A stretch of 64,000 nt of DNA from Mucilaginibacter aurantiaciroseus (GTDB lineage Bacteria > Bacteroidota > Bacteroidia > Sphingobacteriales > Sphingobacteriaceae): contig NZ_JAMXOF010000002.1 in assembly GCF_024055595.1 (NCBI RefSeq), positions 372,001 through 436,000 on the forward strand. The letters are read 5' to 3'. Position numbers and translations under genes: made by a program. The notes under the pieces were generated by a model that saw nothing but the letters and a program-made list of their open reading frames with translations, was not told where the DNA came from and searched no databases. Positions 45,214-53,935 of this stretch are shown piece by piece (positions within the stretch are counted from its first letter, which is position 1; each line of letters begins with the position of its first letter).

Positions 45214-45602
45214 TTAAAACGTTATTTCTTTTTCGGTAATATCTGTGGCTTTTACTACTAAGGTGTTCGCCCAAAGATCGCCTAATCTTTGATGTTTTGG
45301 CGTTTTTGAAATGCAAATTAAAGCAGGAATCCCGTATATGAAAATATCAATAGGGTTAATTTTACAATATCATGCCCGGGCGTCGCTTGAGAAGTTGACT
45401 CTATAATCACAAAATATATAAACCAAACCATAATTAAAGGCAATGCCATAATGCCCGTAACACTTGCTTCACCAGGTTCGGGGTTTTCGTCGAAAATGTA
45501 GAGGTATATGACGAAAAAAATCAGATATATGCCATAATCAATTAAGGTGGCTATTATTCTAAGTTTAATATAGGGTTTAGGTTCAACGCTACGAAAAATC
45601 AT
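45214..45602 (-). pseudogene. RDD-family membrane protein gene with internal deletion/frameshift
   Basis: The N-terminal part, from the ATG at 45602 (MIFRSVEPKPYIKLRIIATL, then IDYGIYLIFF and ATPGHDIVKL), is typical RDD text. The frame then reads a short unrelated end (stop at 45318). In a second frame the true C-terminus follows directly: PIDIFIYGIPALICISKTPK, then HQRLGDLWANTLVVKATDI, stopping at 45214. About 20 residues between DIVKL and PIDIF are missing, and the frame is shifted. So the gene was broken by a deletion. The truncated first frame might still give a two-helix protein. Confidence 0.7.
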
Positions 45603-45637
45603 TGCAATCAATATTTGTTGCAATGTATGAATTGCTA

Positions 45638-47164
45638 TTAAACTTTCTTCCCGTTAAATGTGATCCCGTATAAGTCCGTCCGTCTATCTTTCAAATTCTG
45701 CACGCTGCCATACTCATGCAGGGCGCTTAACACCGATAGATCGACATCTGCAATAACGATCATCTCGCTGTTTGGAGTAGCTTCGGATTGGATACCGTTT
45801 GTGGGAAATCCAAAATCTGACGGTGTAAATACCGCTGATTGCGCATAAGAGATATCCATGTTATTTACGTTGGGCAGGTTACCCACGCAGCCGGCTATTG
45901 CCACATAGCACTCGTTTTCTACCGCGCGGGCCTGGGCGCAAAACTTAACCCGGTTGTAGCCGTTTTGGGTATCGGTAAGGAATGGTACAAACAGAATCTG
46001 CATATCCTGGCTGGCTAAAATGCGCGATAGCTCCGGGAACTCTACATCATAACAGATCAGGATCCCAATCCGGCCGGCATCGGTATCAAATACTTTTAAG
46101 TCGTTGCCGCCGCGCATCCCCCATGAACTGATCTCGGACGGGGTAGGGTGTAGCTTTACACTCTCTTCCATGCTGCCATTGCGCCTGAACAGGTAAGATA
46201 CATTGTAAAGCGAATCATCCTTAATACAGGGCATACTGCCCGAGATGATATTTACATTATAGGATACCGCCAGTTTAGAAAAAGCCTGTGTAATAGCCTC
46301 GGTATATTTAGCCAGTTCTCGCATGGCTTTTGCGGCATCCATATGGTTGTACTCGGCCATTAGGGGTGTGTTGAATAGCTCAGGGAACAGCACAAAATCC
46401 GATTGATAATCGCTCACAGCATCTACAAAATATTCAGCGTGTTTCATTAATTCGCTGATGTTGTTGTAAGGGCGCATTTGCCATTGTACCAATCCAATAC
46501 GCACAACAGTTTTTTGGTTGATGACAGAGCTTAGTTCTTCATAATAAACATTGTTCCACTCTATCAACGTAGCAAAACCTTTAGAGCGGGCATCCTCGGG
46601 CAGGTAATTACGCAGGATCTTACGTACGTGAAAATCATTTGATAGCTGAAACGACAGCGTAGGATCAAAGATTTCTTTATACTTTACTTTATCGATGTAT
46701 TGTTTAGGCGTGAGATCAGTCTGAAATTTTTGATAATTTGGGATGCGGCCGCCGGCGATGATGCTTTTTAAATTCAGTTTTTCGCATAGGGCTTTACGCG
46801 CATCGTATAACCTGCGCGCAAGACGTAACCCGCGATATTTTGGGTGGATAAAAACTTCTATACCGTATAATACGTCGCCCTTATCGTCGTGCGTTTTAAA
46901 GTTGCCATTGCCTGTAATTTGTTTATAAGTGTGGGCATCGCCATATTTATTGTAATCTACAATGATGGATAGCGCACAACCAACAACCTCGCCATTAACA
47001 GTAACACAAACCTGCCCATCGGGAAATAACCTGATAAGCTTTTTGATAGAGGCCATATCCCAATGATCGTCGTCCATGTCAAGGTAGGCCGATTTCATTG
47101 ATTTTTTGAGCTCCTGGTAATCCTGTACCTCGAGGGTACGCAGTTCTATACTTTGCAGATCCAT
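45638..47164 (-). CDS. Fused GNAT acetyltransferase and carbon-nitrogen hydrolase
   Basis: 508 residues. Residues ~1-210 are a GNAT-type domain with 'GIEVFIHPKYRGLRLARRLY' as the acetyl-CoA loop. Residues ~220-500 are a nitrilase-superfamily domain with the catalytic triad E262 (FPELFN), K338 (VKLHPTP) and C371 (CYDVEFPE). This two-domain order is known in bacteria and archaea; the nitrilase half should hydrolyse an amide and the GNAT half may modify a related substrate. The start follows MDLQSIELRTLE with 150 bp of gap upstream. Substrates are unknown. Confidence 0.88.
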   Translation of the reverse strand: MDLQSIELRTLEVQDYQELKKSMKSAYLDMDDDHWDMASIKKLIRLFPDGQVCVTVNGEVVGCALSIIVDYNKYGDAHTYKQITGNGNFKTHDDKGDVLYGIEVFIHPKYRGLRLARRLYDARKALCEKLNLKSIIAGGRIPNYQKFQTDLTPKQYIDKVKYKEIFDPTLSFQLSNDFHVRKILRNYLPEDARSKGFATLIEWNNVYYEELSSVINQKTVVRIGLVQWQMRPYNNISELMKHAEYFVDAVSDYQSDFVLFPELFNTPLMAEYNHMDAAKAMRELAKYTEAITQAFSKLAVSYNVNIISGSMPCIKDDSLYNVSYLFRRNGSMEESVKLHPTPSEISSWGMRGGNDLKVFDTDAGRIGILICYDVEFPELSRILASQDMQILFVPFLTDTQNGYNRVKFCAQARAVENECYVAIAGCVGNLPNVNNMDISYAQSAVFTPSDFGFPTNGIQSEATPNSEMIVIADVDLSVLSALHEYGSVQNLKDRRTDLYGITFNGKKV

Positions 47165-47229
47165 TTTCCTGTAACGGAGATGAGGGCGGAATGTTTGGAT
47201 TAGTGCTTATAGTCAGTTTAAGTCGCACA

Positions 47230-47362
47230 GTTTAGTCACCCCGACTACGCTGCGTTGGTCCATCCTGTGAGCTGTGCAAATAGGGTGGAAGAAGAAATGA
47301 AAAGCCTTACCTTCTTTCCGCGTATCGAAGAGAGAGTGGTTGAGCGAAGCAATGACACGGTG
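47230..47362. repeat. Imperfect palindromic intergenic repeat
   Basis: GTCACCCCGACTACGCTGCG at the left and GAGCGAAGCAATGACACGGTGA at the right, quoted in part, look like worn inverted ends, with a GGTGGAAGAAG / CTTCTTTCC pair inside. It lies between the GNAT-nitrilase and DoxX genes. Repeat status is judged from likeness to other Bacteroidota intergenic repeats. Confidence 0.4.
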
Positions 47363-47373
47363 AGTAAAATATA

Positions 47374-47745
47374 CTATTCCCGATGCCACCACGCCCATAG
47401 CATTAACACCGGCTGCAACGCTAAACGTACCCAGGCAATTGCATGGGTAACCCACAGGTCGCCGACCTTTAGCGGGGAATTTTGCAGCATGGTAATGTGT
47501 ACCGGTAAAAAAGCAACCAACATCAGTATTATGCCATAGGAGGCTACCTTACGTGTTTTTGGCCGTATCAACATTAGCGCGAACAAAACCTCGAAGAAAC
47601 CTGCCAGGTAATTTAAGATAACCGGTGCCGGTAAGTAAGATGGGATGATGAGGATGTATCCCTGCGGATGGATAAAATGATTGGCCCCGGCAATAAAGTA
47701 GCCAACCACTAAAACTGCAATACTTACGTTTTTTAATATTCGCAT
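47374..47745 (-). CDS. DoxX-family membrane protein
   Basis: 123 residues, four hydrophobic helices. 'VGYFIAGANHFIHPQGYILI' and 'GFFEVLFALMLI' fit the DoxX/DoxD-like group of small inner-membrane proteins. Roles differ between relatives, and none can be assigned. It is divergent from hemA. Confidence 0.72.
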   Translation of the reverse strand: MRILKNVSIAVLVVGYFIAGANHFIHPQGYILIIPSYLPAPVILNYLAGFFEVLFALMLIRPKTRKVASYGIILMLVAFLPVHITMLQNSPLKVGDLWVTHAIAWVRLALQPVLMLWAWWHRE

Positions 47746-47881
47746 TTTTAATTATTCAATTGATTGATAAATCAAAAATATTGTAAAAATATGGTTTTTA
47801 ATTGATAAAAACACATTATTTATAATCATTCTAAATGCACCTGTATGACAAATAATTGACACTGCATCTAACAAGGTATAT

Positions 47882-47889
47882 TACTTTTG
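47882..47889 (+). promoter_or_regulatory. Probable -7 box of hemA
   Basis: TACTTTTG matches TAnnTTTG and lies 23 bp before the TTG start used for hemA. A TTG at 47856-47858 is 23 bp upstream, slightly beyond the usual spacing. Confidence 0.55.
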
Positions 47890-47912
47890 TTCGGTCAAAA
47901 TATAAAACTGCT

Positions 47913-49139
47913 TTGAAGTATTTAAAAGTTATTGCTTTTACACATAAACACATTGAGCTGAAGGAATTGGGCAGACTGGTGATGTGCCAGGAAAGCTCAA
48001 TCGATAAGCTTCATGCAGCAAAAGAACATTTTGGCATCGACGAAATTTTTTATTTATCAACCTGTAACAGGGTTGAGTTTGTGTTATCAACACAGCACAA
48101 AGTTGACAGGGAATTTGCGGAGGCTTTTTTAACCGAAATGCAAATGGGCCTTTGTACAAACTCCACTTCTACTCTTTTGGATGCTGCCTCTATTTACGAA
48201 GGCCCGGAAGCTATGAACCATCTGTTGCGCACTTCTTGTTCTTTAGAGAGCCTGATCGTAGGCGAAAAGGAAATTTTAGCCCAGTTACGTAAAGCCTACG
48301 AAGATTGCCGCGAGGCAGGCCTAACAGGCGATAAATTACGTGTAACGATGGAGTGTGTTGTTAAAACGGCTAAAGAAGTTTATACCCACACCAATATTTC
48401 TAAGAACCCAATTTCGGTAGTTTCATTAGCTTACCGTAAGTTGAAGGACCTTAAACTTTGCGCAAACGCCCGCATCCTTATTATTGGTGCCGGCGAAACC
48501 AACCGCAATATTTCTAAATACCTTCAAAAACACAAGTTTTCCAACTTTTCTGTTTTTAACCGTACGCTTTCAAAAGCGCAGCAATTGGCTAATGATCTGG
48601 GCGGGCAGGCTTACGAGCTTGATGAGCTAAAGAACTTTAAAGGCGGTTTTGATGCTATTGTTACCTGTACCTCTGCAGTTGAGCCTATCCTTACCACGGA
48701 GATCTACACTTCGCTTTTAAAAGGCGATACCAATAAAAAAACCATTGTCGATTTGGCAATCCCTAATGATACCGCGCCTGAAGTGCTTGAACAGTTTGAT
48801 GTGAACTTTATTGAAGTGCACAGCTTAAACGAAATTGCCAAGAAAAACCTGCAGGAACGATACCAGGAACTGGTACATGCAGAAGCTATTATCGAGCAAA
48901 ATATTGCAGAGCATTTAGTAATGCTTAAACAACGAAAAATTGAACTGGCCATGCGCCAGGTGCCCGAGAAAATCAAAGAGATTCGTAACAACGCGGTGAA
49001 CACCGTTTTCGCCGAAGAGGTACAAAGCCTTGATAAAGAATCGCGCGAGATCCTTGAAAAAGTTATCAACTATATAGAGAAAAAATATATCAGCGTTCCC
49101 ATGATCATGGCGAAAGATATATTGATTAATAATAATTAA
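47913..49139 (+). CDS. hemA: Glutamyl-tRNA reductase
   Basis: 408 residues from a TTG start giving (M)KYLKVIAFTHKHIELKEL, which matches the normal family start. A longer frame from 47856 would begin upstream of the likely transcription start. Catalytic Cys51 is in STCNRVEF, 'SLESLIVGEKEILAQLRKAY' is the signature, and 'RILIIGAGETNRNISKYL' binds NADPH. It makes glutamate-1-semialdehyde from Glu-tRNA, the first committed step of heme synthesis by the C5 route. It heads the heme cluster. Confidence 0.94.
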   Translation: MKYLKVIAFTHKHIELKELGRLVMCQESSIDKLHAAKEHFGIDEIFYLSTCNRVEFVLSTQHKVDREFAEAFLTEMQMGLCTNSTSTLLDAASIYEGPEAMNHLLRTSCSLESLIVGEKEILAQLRKAYEDCREAGLTGDKLRVTMECVVKTAKEVYTHTNISKNPISVVSLAYRKLKDLKLCANARILIIGAGETNRNISKYLQKHKFSNFSVFNRTLSKAQQLANDLGGQAYELDELKNFKGGFDAIVTCTSAVEPILTTEIYTSLLKGDTNKKTIVDLAIPNDTAPEVLEQFDVNFIEVHSLNEIAKKNLQERYQELVHAEAIIEQNIAEHLVMLKQRKIELAMRQVPEKIKEIRNNAVNTVFAEEVQSLDKESREILEKVINYIEKKYISVPMIMAKDILINNN

Positions 49140-49188
49140 GACTTTTCTTTTAAGAATATCACGTTTCTTAGCTTAATAGCATAAACGT

Positions 49189-49656
49189 ATGGGTTTCTTT
49201 ACTCCTAATATAATTGTTTCAAATCCCATTCCTCAAAAGGTTACAATTTACTATTCTAAAGATTTTGCTATTATTAGTATTTGCTTTTTATCTATTTTTA
49301 TTGGTATAGCAATATCTTGGATTGCTGCAGGACAGATGGTTTTAGGCGGAATAACACTGTCAATTACCTTGATCTTAATGGGTTTTAAATCTAAAAGTCT
49401 TTTTAACAATAAGCCCAGGATAATTATTAATGTAGCGGGGATCCAAACTGCAAATACGCCATTTTATAAATGGGCAGAAATATCAGATGAACGCGTATCC
49501 GGTGAATATATAGGTAGAGGTGAAAGGCCGATGTTAGAATTCGCTTACCCGGGTGGCAAAGAGCAGGTAAAGGTTGAGTCATTGAACATCAGGCCGCAGG
49601 ATCTTGATATCTTGTTGAAATATTACAGAAAGCCATGGGTGTTTCGTGTCAATTGA
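49189..49656 (+). CDS. Hypothetical membrane protein with PH-like tail
   Basis: 155 residues. Two hydrophobic segments (~27-46 and ~50-65) are followed by a soluble domain 'RIIINVAGIQTANTPFYKWA' and 'ISDERVSGEYIGRGERP', somewhat like bacterial PH-type membrane proteins. No firm family. AT-rich codon use compared with hemA. It sits between hemA and hemCD but a heme role is not indicated. Confidence 0.6.
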   Translation: MGFFTPNIIVSNPIPQKVTIYYSKDFAIISICFLSIFIGIAISWIAAGQMVLGGITLSITLILMGFKSKSLFNNKPRIIINVAGIQTANTPFYKWAEISDERVSGEYIGRGERPMLEFAYPGGKEQVKVESLNIRPQDLDILLKYYRKPWVFRVN

Positions 49657-49763
49657 TTTTATCTGTGTCACCATTTACGCAACGCTAAACTTGCATAGTA
49701 AATTCAATAAGTCAGCCCACTCTCATATCCTTAATTAATACTACATTACTGTGCATAAAAAAT

Positions 49764-49771
49764 TAAATTTG
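49764..49771 (+). promoter_or_regulatory. Probable -7 box of hemCD
   Basis: TAAATTTG matches TAnnTTTG and lies 19 bp before the TTG start. No clear -33 TTG. Confidence 0.45.
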
Positions 49772-49790
49772 TACTGTAAAAATAGATCCC

Positions 49791-51365
49791 TTGGACAGAA
49801 CAGTAATAATAGGAACGCGTGGCAGCGATTTAGCTTTATGGCAAGCCAACTTTGTAAAGGATAGCCTGGCTGCGATAAACATTACCGCCGAACTTAAAAT
49901 TATAAAAACGCAGGGCGACCGTTTCCTTAACCTCAGCTTTGATAAGCTGGAAGGGAAAGGCTTTTTTACCAAAGAATTAGAAGAAGAATTATTGGCAGGC
50001 ACTATAGATATTGCAGTGCATTCGCATAAGGACCTGCCAACTGAAAACCCTCCGGGACTCATTATCGCAGCAGTTTCAGAACGGGAAGACCCGGCTGAAC
50101 TGTTGTTGATCTTGAAAGATGTGGTTGATGTACGCCAAAAACTATCTGTTAAATTCGGTGGTTTGGTTGGTACATCATCAAACAGGCGTAAGGCGCAATT
50201 GCTTGCCGTACGCCCCGATCTGGAGATAGATGAACTGCGCGGAAACGTGCCTACCCGCATAGGTAAACTGCGCGACGAAAAATACGACGCGATTATGCTT
50301 GCGAAAGCTGGTGTTACCCGTTTAGGTATCGACCTGAGCGAGTTTCATGTGGAGGAATTGACCGCTACCGAATTTATTCCTGCACCTGCACAGGGTGCTT
50401 TAGCCATCCAGATCCGCGAGAGCAATACCGAATTATTTGAAGTGCTGCAAGCCTTAAACCACCCCGATGTAGCTGAAGAGTTAGGATTGGAGCGTGGCGT
50501 ATTAAAGATGTTTGGTGGAGGCTGTAGCCTTCCGCTTGGCGTTTACTGCCGGAGGGACGATGGTAAATTTCAGGTGTTTACCTCAAAGGCTGAGGCCGGC
50601 GATGAATTTCCCGACCGCTATTTCATAGAAAGCGATACCCTTGATGGTGTTGCCGAAAAAATTGTTGCCCGCTTTGCCAAGGACCGGAAGTTCCCGAATA
50701 AAGTTTTTATATCAAGGGATATCTCGGCGACAAGCTATTTCCGCAAAGCACTTGAAAAACATAAGATAGAGATCGAAGCACGCTCGCTGATCCGTACCGT
50801 ACCGGTAATCACTAAGTTTGATTCGTACATCCTTAAAAATATCGACTGGGTATTTTTTACCAGTAAAAACGCGGTTGAGTATTTCTTTAAGTTGTCGCCT
50901 CAGTTTCCTAAAAAGATAAAATTTGGGGTGATGGGTGCCGGTAGTGAGGATATGCTGCGCCGCAACGGCCACTTTGCCGATTTTGTTGGCGAAAGTAACG
51001 ACACTGCAGATGTAGCCGCCGAATTTGCTGCACTGGCAAATGGAACCATCATCCTGTTCCCGGGGGCTGATAACTCGATGAGGAGTATCCAGCAAGGCCT
51101 GGCTGCCGAAACAAAAATAATTGACCTGCCCGTTTACGAAACTGTGCTGGAAGAAGAAGTAGAGCCTACAGGTGCCGATGTGGTGGTATTTACCAGCCCA
51201 AGCAACGTAGAAGCCTATTTTGCCGATAATTTGCTTGAACCCGGACAAAAGGTGATAGCTATTGGCAAATCAACCGGTAAAAAGTTTGATGAAATGGGTG
51301 TAAAATACACCCTGCCTTTCTCTCCGGACGAAGTGGGGCTTGCAGAGGCAGTGTTTGGGATTTAA
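49791..51365 (+). CDS. hemC: Fused hydroxymethylbilane synthase and uroporphyrinogen-III synthase
   Basis: 524 residues from a TTG start ('DRTVIIGTRGSDLALWQANF'). The N-terminal ~300 residues are HemC: 'ELKIIKTQGDRFLNLSFDKL', 'AVHSHKDLPTENPPGL' and GGGCSLPLG with the cofactor-binding Cys near 245. Residues ~300-524 are HemD-like ('FFTSKNAVEYFF', 'FTSPSNVEAYF', 'IAIGKSTGKKFDEMGV'). One chain would turn four porphobilinogens into uroporphyrinogen III, passing the unstable hydroxymethylbilane between domains. HemC-HemD fusions are known in some bacteria. Confidence 0.92.
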   Translation: MDRTVIIGTRGSDLALWQANFVKDSLAAINITAELKIIKTQGDRFLNLSFDKLEGKGFFTKELEEELLAGTIDIAVHSHKDLPTENPPGLIIAAVSEREDPAELLLILKDVVDVRQKLSVKFGGLVGTSSNRRKAQLLAVRPDLEIDELRGNVPTRIGKLRDEKYDAIMLAKAGVTRLGIDLSEFHVEELTATEFIPAPAQGALAIQIRESNTELFEVLQALNHPDVAEELGLERGVLKMFGGGCSLPLGVYCRRDDGKFQVFTSKAEAGDEFPDRYFIESDTLDGVAEKIVARFAKDRKFPNKVFISRDISATSYFRKALEKHKIEIEARSLIRTVPVITKFDSYILKNIDWVFFTSKNAVEYFFKLSPQFPKKIKFGVMGAGSEDMLRRNGHFADFVGESNDTADVAAEFAALANGTIILFPGADNSMRSIQQGLAAETKIIDLPVYETVLEEEVEPTGADVVVFTSPSNVEAYFADNLLEPGQKVIAIGKSTGKKFDEMGVKYTLPFSPDEVGLAEAVFGI

Positions 51366-51459
51366 GCCCCACCCAACCCTCCCTGGTAGGGTGGGCTATA
51401 ATAGGGCTTTTTAAATTAAATAAAAAATCTCCCCTACCGGGGAGATTTAGAGAGGGCTA
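51364..51459. repeat. Interspersed repeat, copy A (hemCD-hemB gap)
   Basis: Starts with GCCCCACCCAACCCTCCC and ends with CTCCCC TACC GGGGAG then ATTTAGAGAGGG. The right half is a perfect hairpin AAATCTCCCC (51425-51434) / GGGGAGATTT (51439-51448). It fills the gap from the hemCD stop to the hemB start. Related copies: 52435, 53837 and (inverted) 61547. Confidence 0.75.
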
Positions 51460-51460
51460 T

Positions 51461-52432
51461 ATGTTACAACGACCAAGAAGAAACCGTAAGAGTGAAGTTA
51501 TCCGCCAGATGGTGCAGGAAACGCATGTTAGCGCGGCTAATTTGATATTCCCGCTGTTTATTGTAGAGGGCGAGAACCAAAAGACCGAAGTATCATCTAT
51601 GCCGGGCATTTTCAGGTATTCGGTAGATAACCTGCTGCGCGAGGTAGAAAGCTGCATGAAGCTGGGCTTAAACTCTTTTGACCTGTTCCCGAATATCGAC
51701 GAAGCCCTTAAAGATAAATATGCTACAGAAGGCCACCGCGACGAGAGCCTTTACCTGCGCGCTATCCGTGCGGTTAAAAATGAGTTCCCAGAATCATGTG
51801 TGGTAACCGATGTAGCCATGGATCCATACAGCAGCGACGGCCACGATGGAATTTTTGAGAATGGTGAGATCCTGAATGACGAAACTTTAGAAGTTTTAGG
51901 CAAAATGGCTTTGGCCCATGCCCAAAGCGGTGCAGATATCATCGCTCCTTCGGATATGATGGATGGTAGGGTAGGGTACATCCGTAAAGTATTGGATGAC
52001 GCCGGTTATGCAGGCGTGTCTATTATGTCGTACACCGCTAAATATGCCAGCGCTTTTTATGGTCCGTTTAGGGATGCATTGAACTCGGCCCCAAAATTCG
52101 GCGATAAAAAAACCTACCAGATGAACCCCGCCAACCAGCGCGAAGCTTTGATTGAAGCCGCTTTGGACGAGGCAGAAGGTGCCGATTTCCTGATGGTGAA
52201 ACCCGGCTTACCTTACCTGGACGTCATCAAACTATTAAAAGATAACACCGAACTACCAATCGCCGCCTATAATGTTAGCGGCGAATACGCCATGATAAAA
52301 GCCGCTGTGCAAAACGGTTGGTTAAACGAGCAGCGCTCGGTTACCGAAGTGTTAGCCAGTTTCCGCCGTGCAGGTGCCAGCGCGATATTAACTTATCACG
52401 CAAAAGAGGTGTTGTTGAACAAGTGGCTGTAG
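51461..52432 (+). CDS. hemB: Porphobilinogen synthase
   Basis: 323 residues. Schiff-base lysines K194 (SYTAKYASAFYGPFRDA) and K247 (DFLMVKPGLPYLD) are present. The metal loop reads 'DVAMDPYSSDGHDG' (117-130), with no cysteines, so it is a magnesium- rather than zinc-type enzyme. It joins two 5-aminolevulinates to porphobilinogen. Flanked by repeat copies A and B. Confidence 0.95.
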   Translation: MLQRPRRNRKSEVIRQMVQETHVSAANLIFPLFIVEGENQKTEVSSMPGIFRYSVDNLLREVESCMKLGLNSFDLFPNIDEALKDKYATEGHRDESLYLRAIRAVKNEFPESCVVTDVAMDPYSSDGHDGIFENGEILNDETLEVLGKMALAHAQSGADIIAPSDMMDGRVGYIRKVLDDAGYAGVSIMSYTAKYASAFYGPFRDALNSAPKFGDKKTYQMNPANQREALIEAALDEAEGADFLMVKPGLPYLDVIKLLKDNTELPIAAYNVSGEYAMIKAAVQNGWLNEQRSVTEVLASFRRAGASAILTYHAKEVLLNKWL

Positions 52433-52434
52433 AA

Positions 52435-52531
52435 AGCCCCACCCAAACCCTCCCGGGAGGGGGAGGGCATATAGATATAACTTTTAAAATAAAATAAAAG
52501 TCTCCACTACCGGGGGAGATTTGGAGGGGGT
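52435..52531. repeat. Interspersed repeat, copy B (hemB-hemL gap)
   Basis: Same plan as copy A: GCCCCACCCAAACCCTCCCG at the left, an AT-rich centre, and TCTCCACTACCGGGGGAGAT then TTGGAGGGGG at the right. It begins 3 bp after the hemB stop and ends 3 bp before the hemL start. Confidence 0.78.
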
Positions 52532-52534
52532 TAA

Positions 52535-53872
52535 ATGATTATACCAGATATAAGCAGAGCAAAATCTGCAGCATTGTACGAAAAAGCGAAGACCTATTTC
52601 CCTGGTGGAGTAAACTCACCGGTAAGGGCGTTTAAATCTGTTTATGGTACGCCACTTTTTATCGAAAAGGGCGATGGTAGCCATATTTGGGATGCCGATG
52701 GTAACGAATTTATAGATTTTTGCTGCTCTTGGGGGCCGCTTATTTTGGGCCACAACAGCCCGGCAGTACGCGAAAAAGTTATCGAGGTGATGCAGAATGG
52801 TATGTCATTCGGTGCGCCAACGGCTTTAGAGAACGAATTGGCCGAGTTGATCCTTAGCAAAAATAAATTCATCCAAAAAATTCGTTTTGTAAGCTCAGGT
52901 ACCGAAGCAGTGATGTCGGCCATCAGGTTGGCAAGGGGCTACACCAAGCGAGATAAGATCCTGAAGTTTGAAGGCTGTTATCATGGCCATACCGATGCCT
53001 TGCTGGTTAAAGCAGGCTCGGGTCTGGTAACTTTCGGCGAAACTTCATCAGCTGGCGTGCCAAAGGCTTTTGCCGACGAGACCATAGTTGTATCGTTGAA
53101 TGATAAGAAAGCGTTAGAGGAGGCCTTTGAAGAGTTTAAAGGGCAAATTGCAGCGGTTATTATCGAGCCTGTCCCGGCCAATAACGGTTTGCTTTTACAA
53201 AATCAGGATTATCTGGATTACATACGCCGGATCTGTACCGACAACGGCACAATGCTGATTTTTGATGAAGTGATCTCGGGCTTCCGTGTGGGCTTTGAAG
53301 GTGCGGCGGGATACTACAACATTCAGCCGGATATTATTACCTATGGTAAAATTATAGGTGGTGGTTTGCCTGTTGGGGCTTACGGTGCATCGGCAGAGGT
53401 GATGGATCATATCTCACCGGTTGGCTCGGTTTACCAGGCAGGTACGCTATCAGGTAACCCGGTGGCCATGGCAGCAGGTATCGCGCAGCTAACAGAATTG
53501 TTAAAACCCGGCTTTTACGACGAGTTGCATGCCAAAACGGCAGGGTTTGTAAAAGATCTTCAAGCATTTATTGATGAGCGTGGCTATATGGTAAAGATCT
53601 TTACCATCGGTTCTATTTTTTGGTTCGCATTTACTGACCAGGAAAGTATTACCACTGCCGAGCAGATTGACCCGGCAAGTATGATTAAATTTAAAGAAAT
53701 GCACCGCGAACTCATCAACCGCGGCATTTATTTAGGCCCGTCAGGTTACGAAGTTGGCTTTATATCTGCTGCGCATACGCAAGCTGACTTAGAAACCACA
53801 AAAACAGCTATATTTGATAGTCTGGACGTTGTATTCAGTCCCACCCAACCCTCCCCGAAAGAGAGGGCTTAA
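52535..53872 (+). CDS. hemL: Glutamate-1-semialdehyde 2,1-aminomutase
   Basis: 445 residues against ~430 for the family. 'FPGGVNSPVRAFKSV', 'VSSGTEAVMSAIRLARGYTK', 'YHGHTDALLVKAGSG' and the PLP-binding Lys near 272 (YGKIIGGGLPVGAYG) are intact. It makes 5-aminolevulinate. The last ~11 residues (SPTQPSPKERA) are not family sequence: they are the translated left end of repeat copy C, so the repeat has supplied the C-terminus and stop. Confidence 0.95.
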   Translation: MIIPDISRAKSAALYEKAKTYFPGGVNSPVRAFKSVYGTPLFIEKGDGSHIWDADGNEFIDFCCSWGPLILGHNSPAVREKVIEVMQNGMSFGAPTALENELAELILSKNKFIQKIRFVSSGTEAVMSAIRLARGYTKRDKILKFEGCYHGHTDALLVKAGSGLVTFGETSSAGVPKAFADETIVVSLNDKKALEEAFEEFKGQIAAVIIEPVPANNGLLLQNQDYLDYIRRICTDNGTMLIFDEVISGFRVGFEGAAGYYNIQPDIITYGKIIGGGLPVGAYGASAEVMDHISPVGSVYQAGTLSGNPVAMAAGIAQLTELLKPGFYDELHAKTAGFVKDLQAFIDERGYMVKIFTIGSIFWFAFTDQESITTAEQIDPASMIKFKEMHRELINRGIYLGPSGYEVGFISAAHTQADLETTKTAIFDSLDVVFSPTQPSPKERA

Positions 53873-53933
53873 GTGAATTTAATAAATTATTTTTTTAAAA
53901 GTCTCCTCGTTCGGAGGAGATTTAGAGTAAGCC
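53837..53933. repeat. Interspersed repeat, copy C (hemL end to histidine kinase)
   Basis: AGTCCCACCCAACCCTCCCC at the left (inside the hemL frame), an AT-rich centre, and AAGTCTCCTCGTTCGGAGGA then GATTTAGAG at the right. It ends 2 bp before the kinase start at 53936. Confidence 0.75.
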
Positions 53934-53935
53934 AA

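Noticed and set aside
47856..47912. Longer HemA start
   Set aside because: Begins at a TTG upstream of the likely transcription start; residues before KYLKVIAFTHK have no family match.
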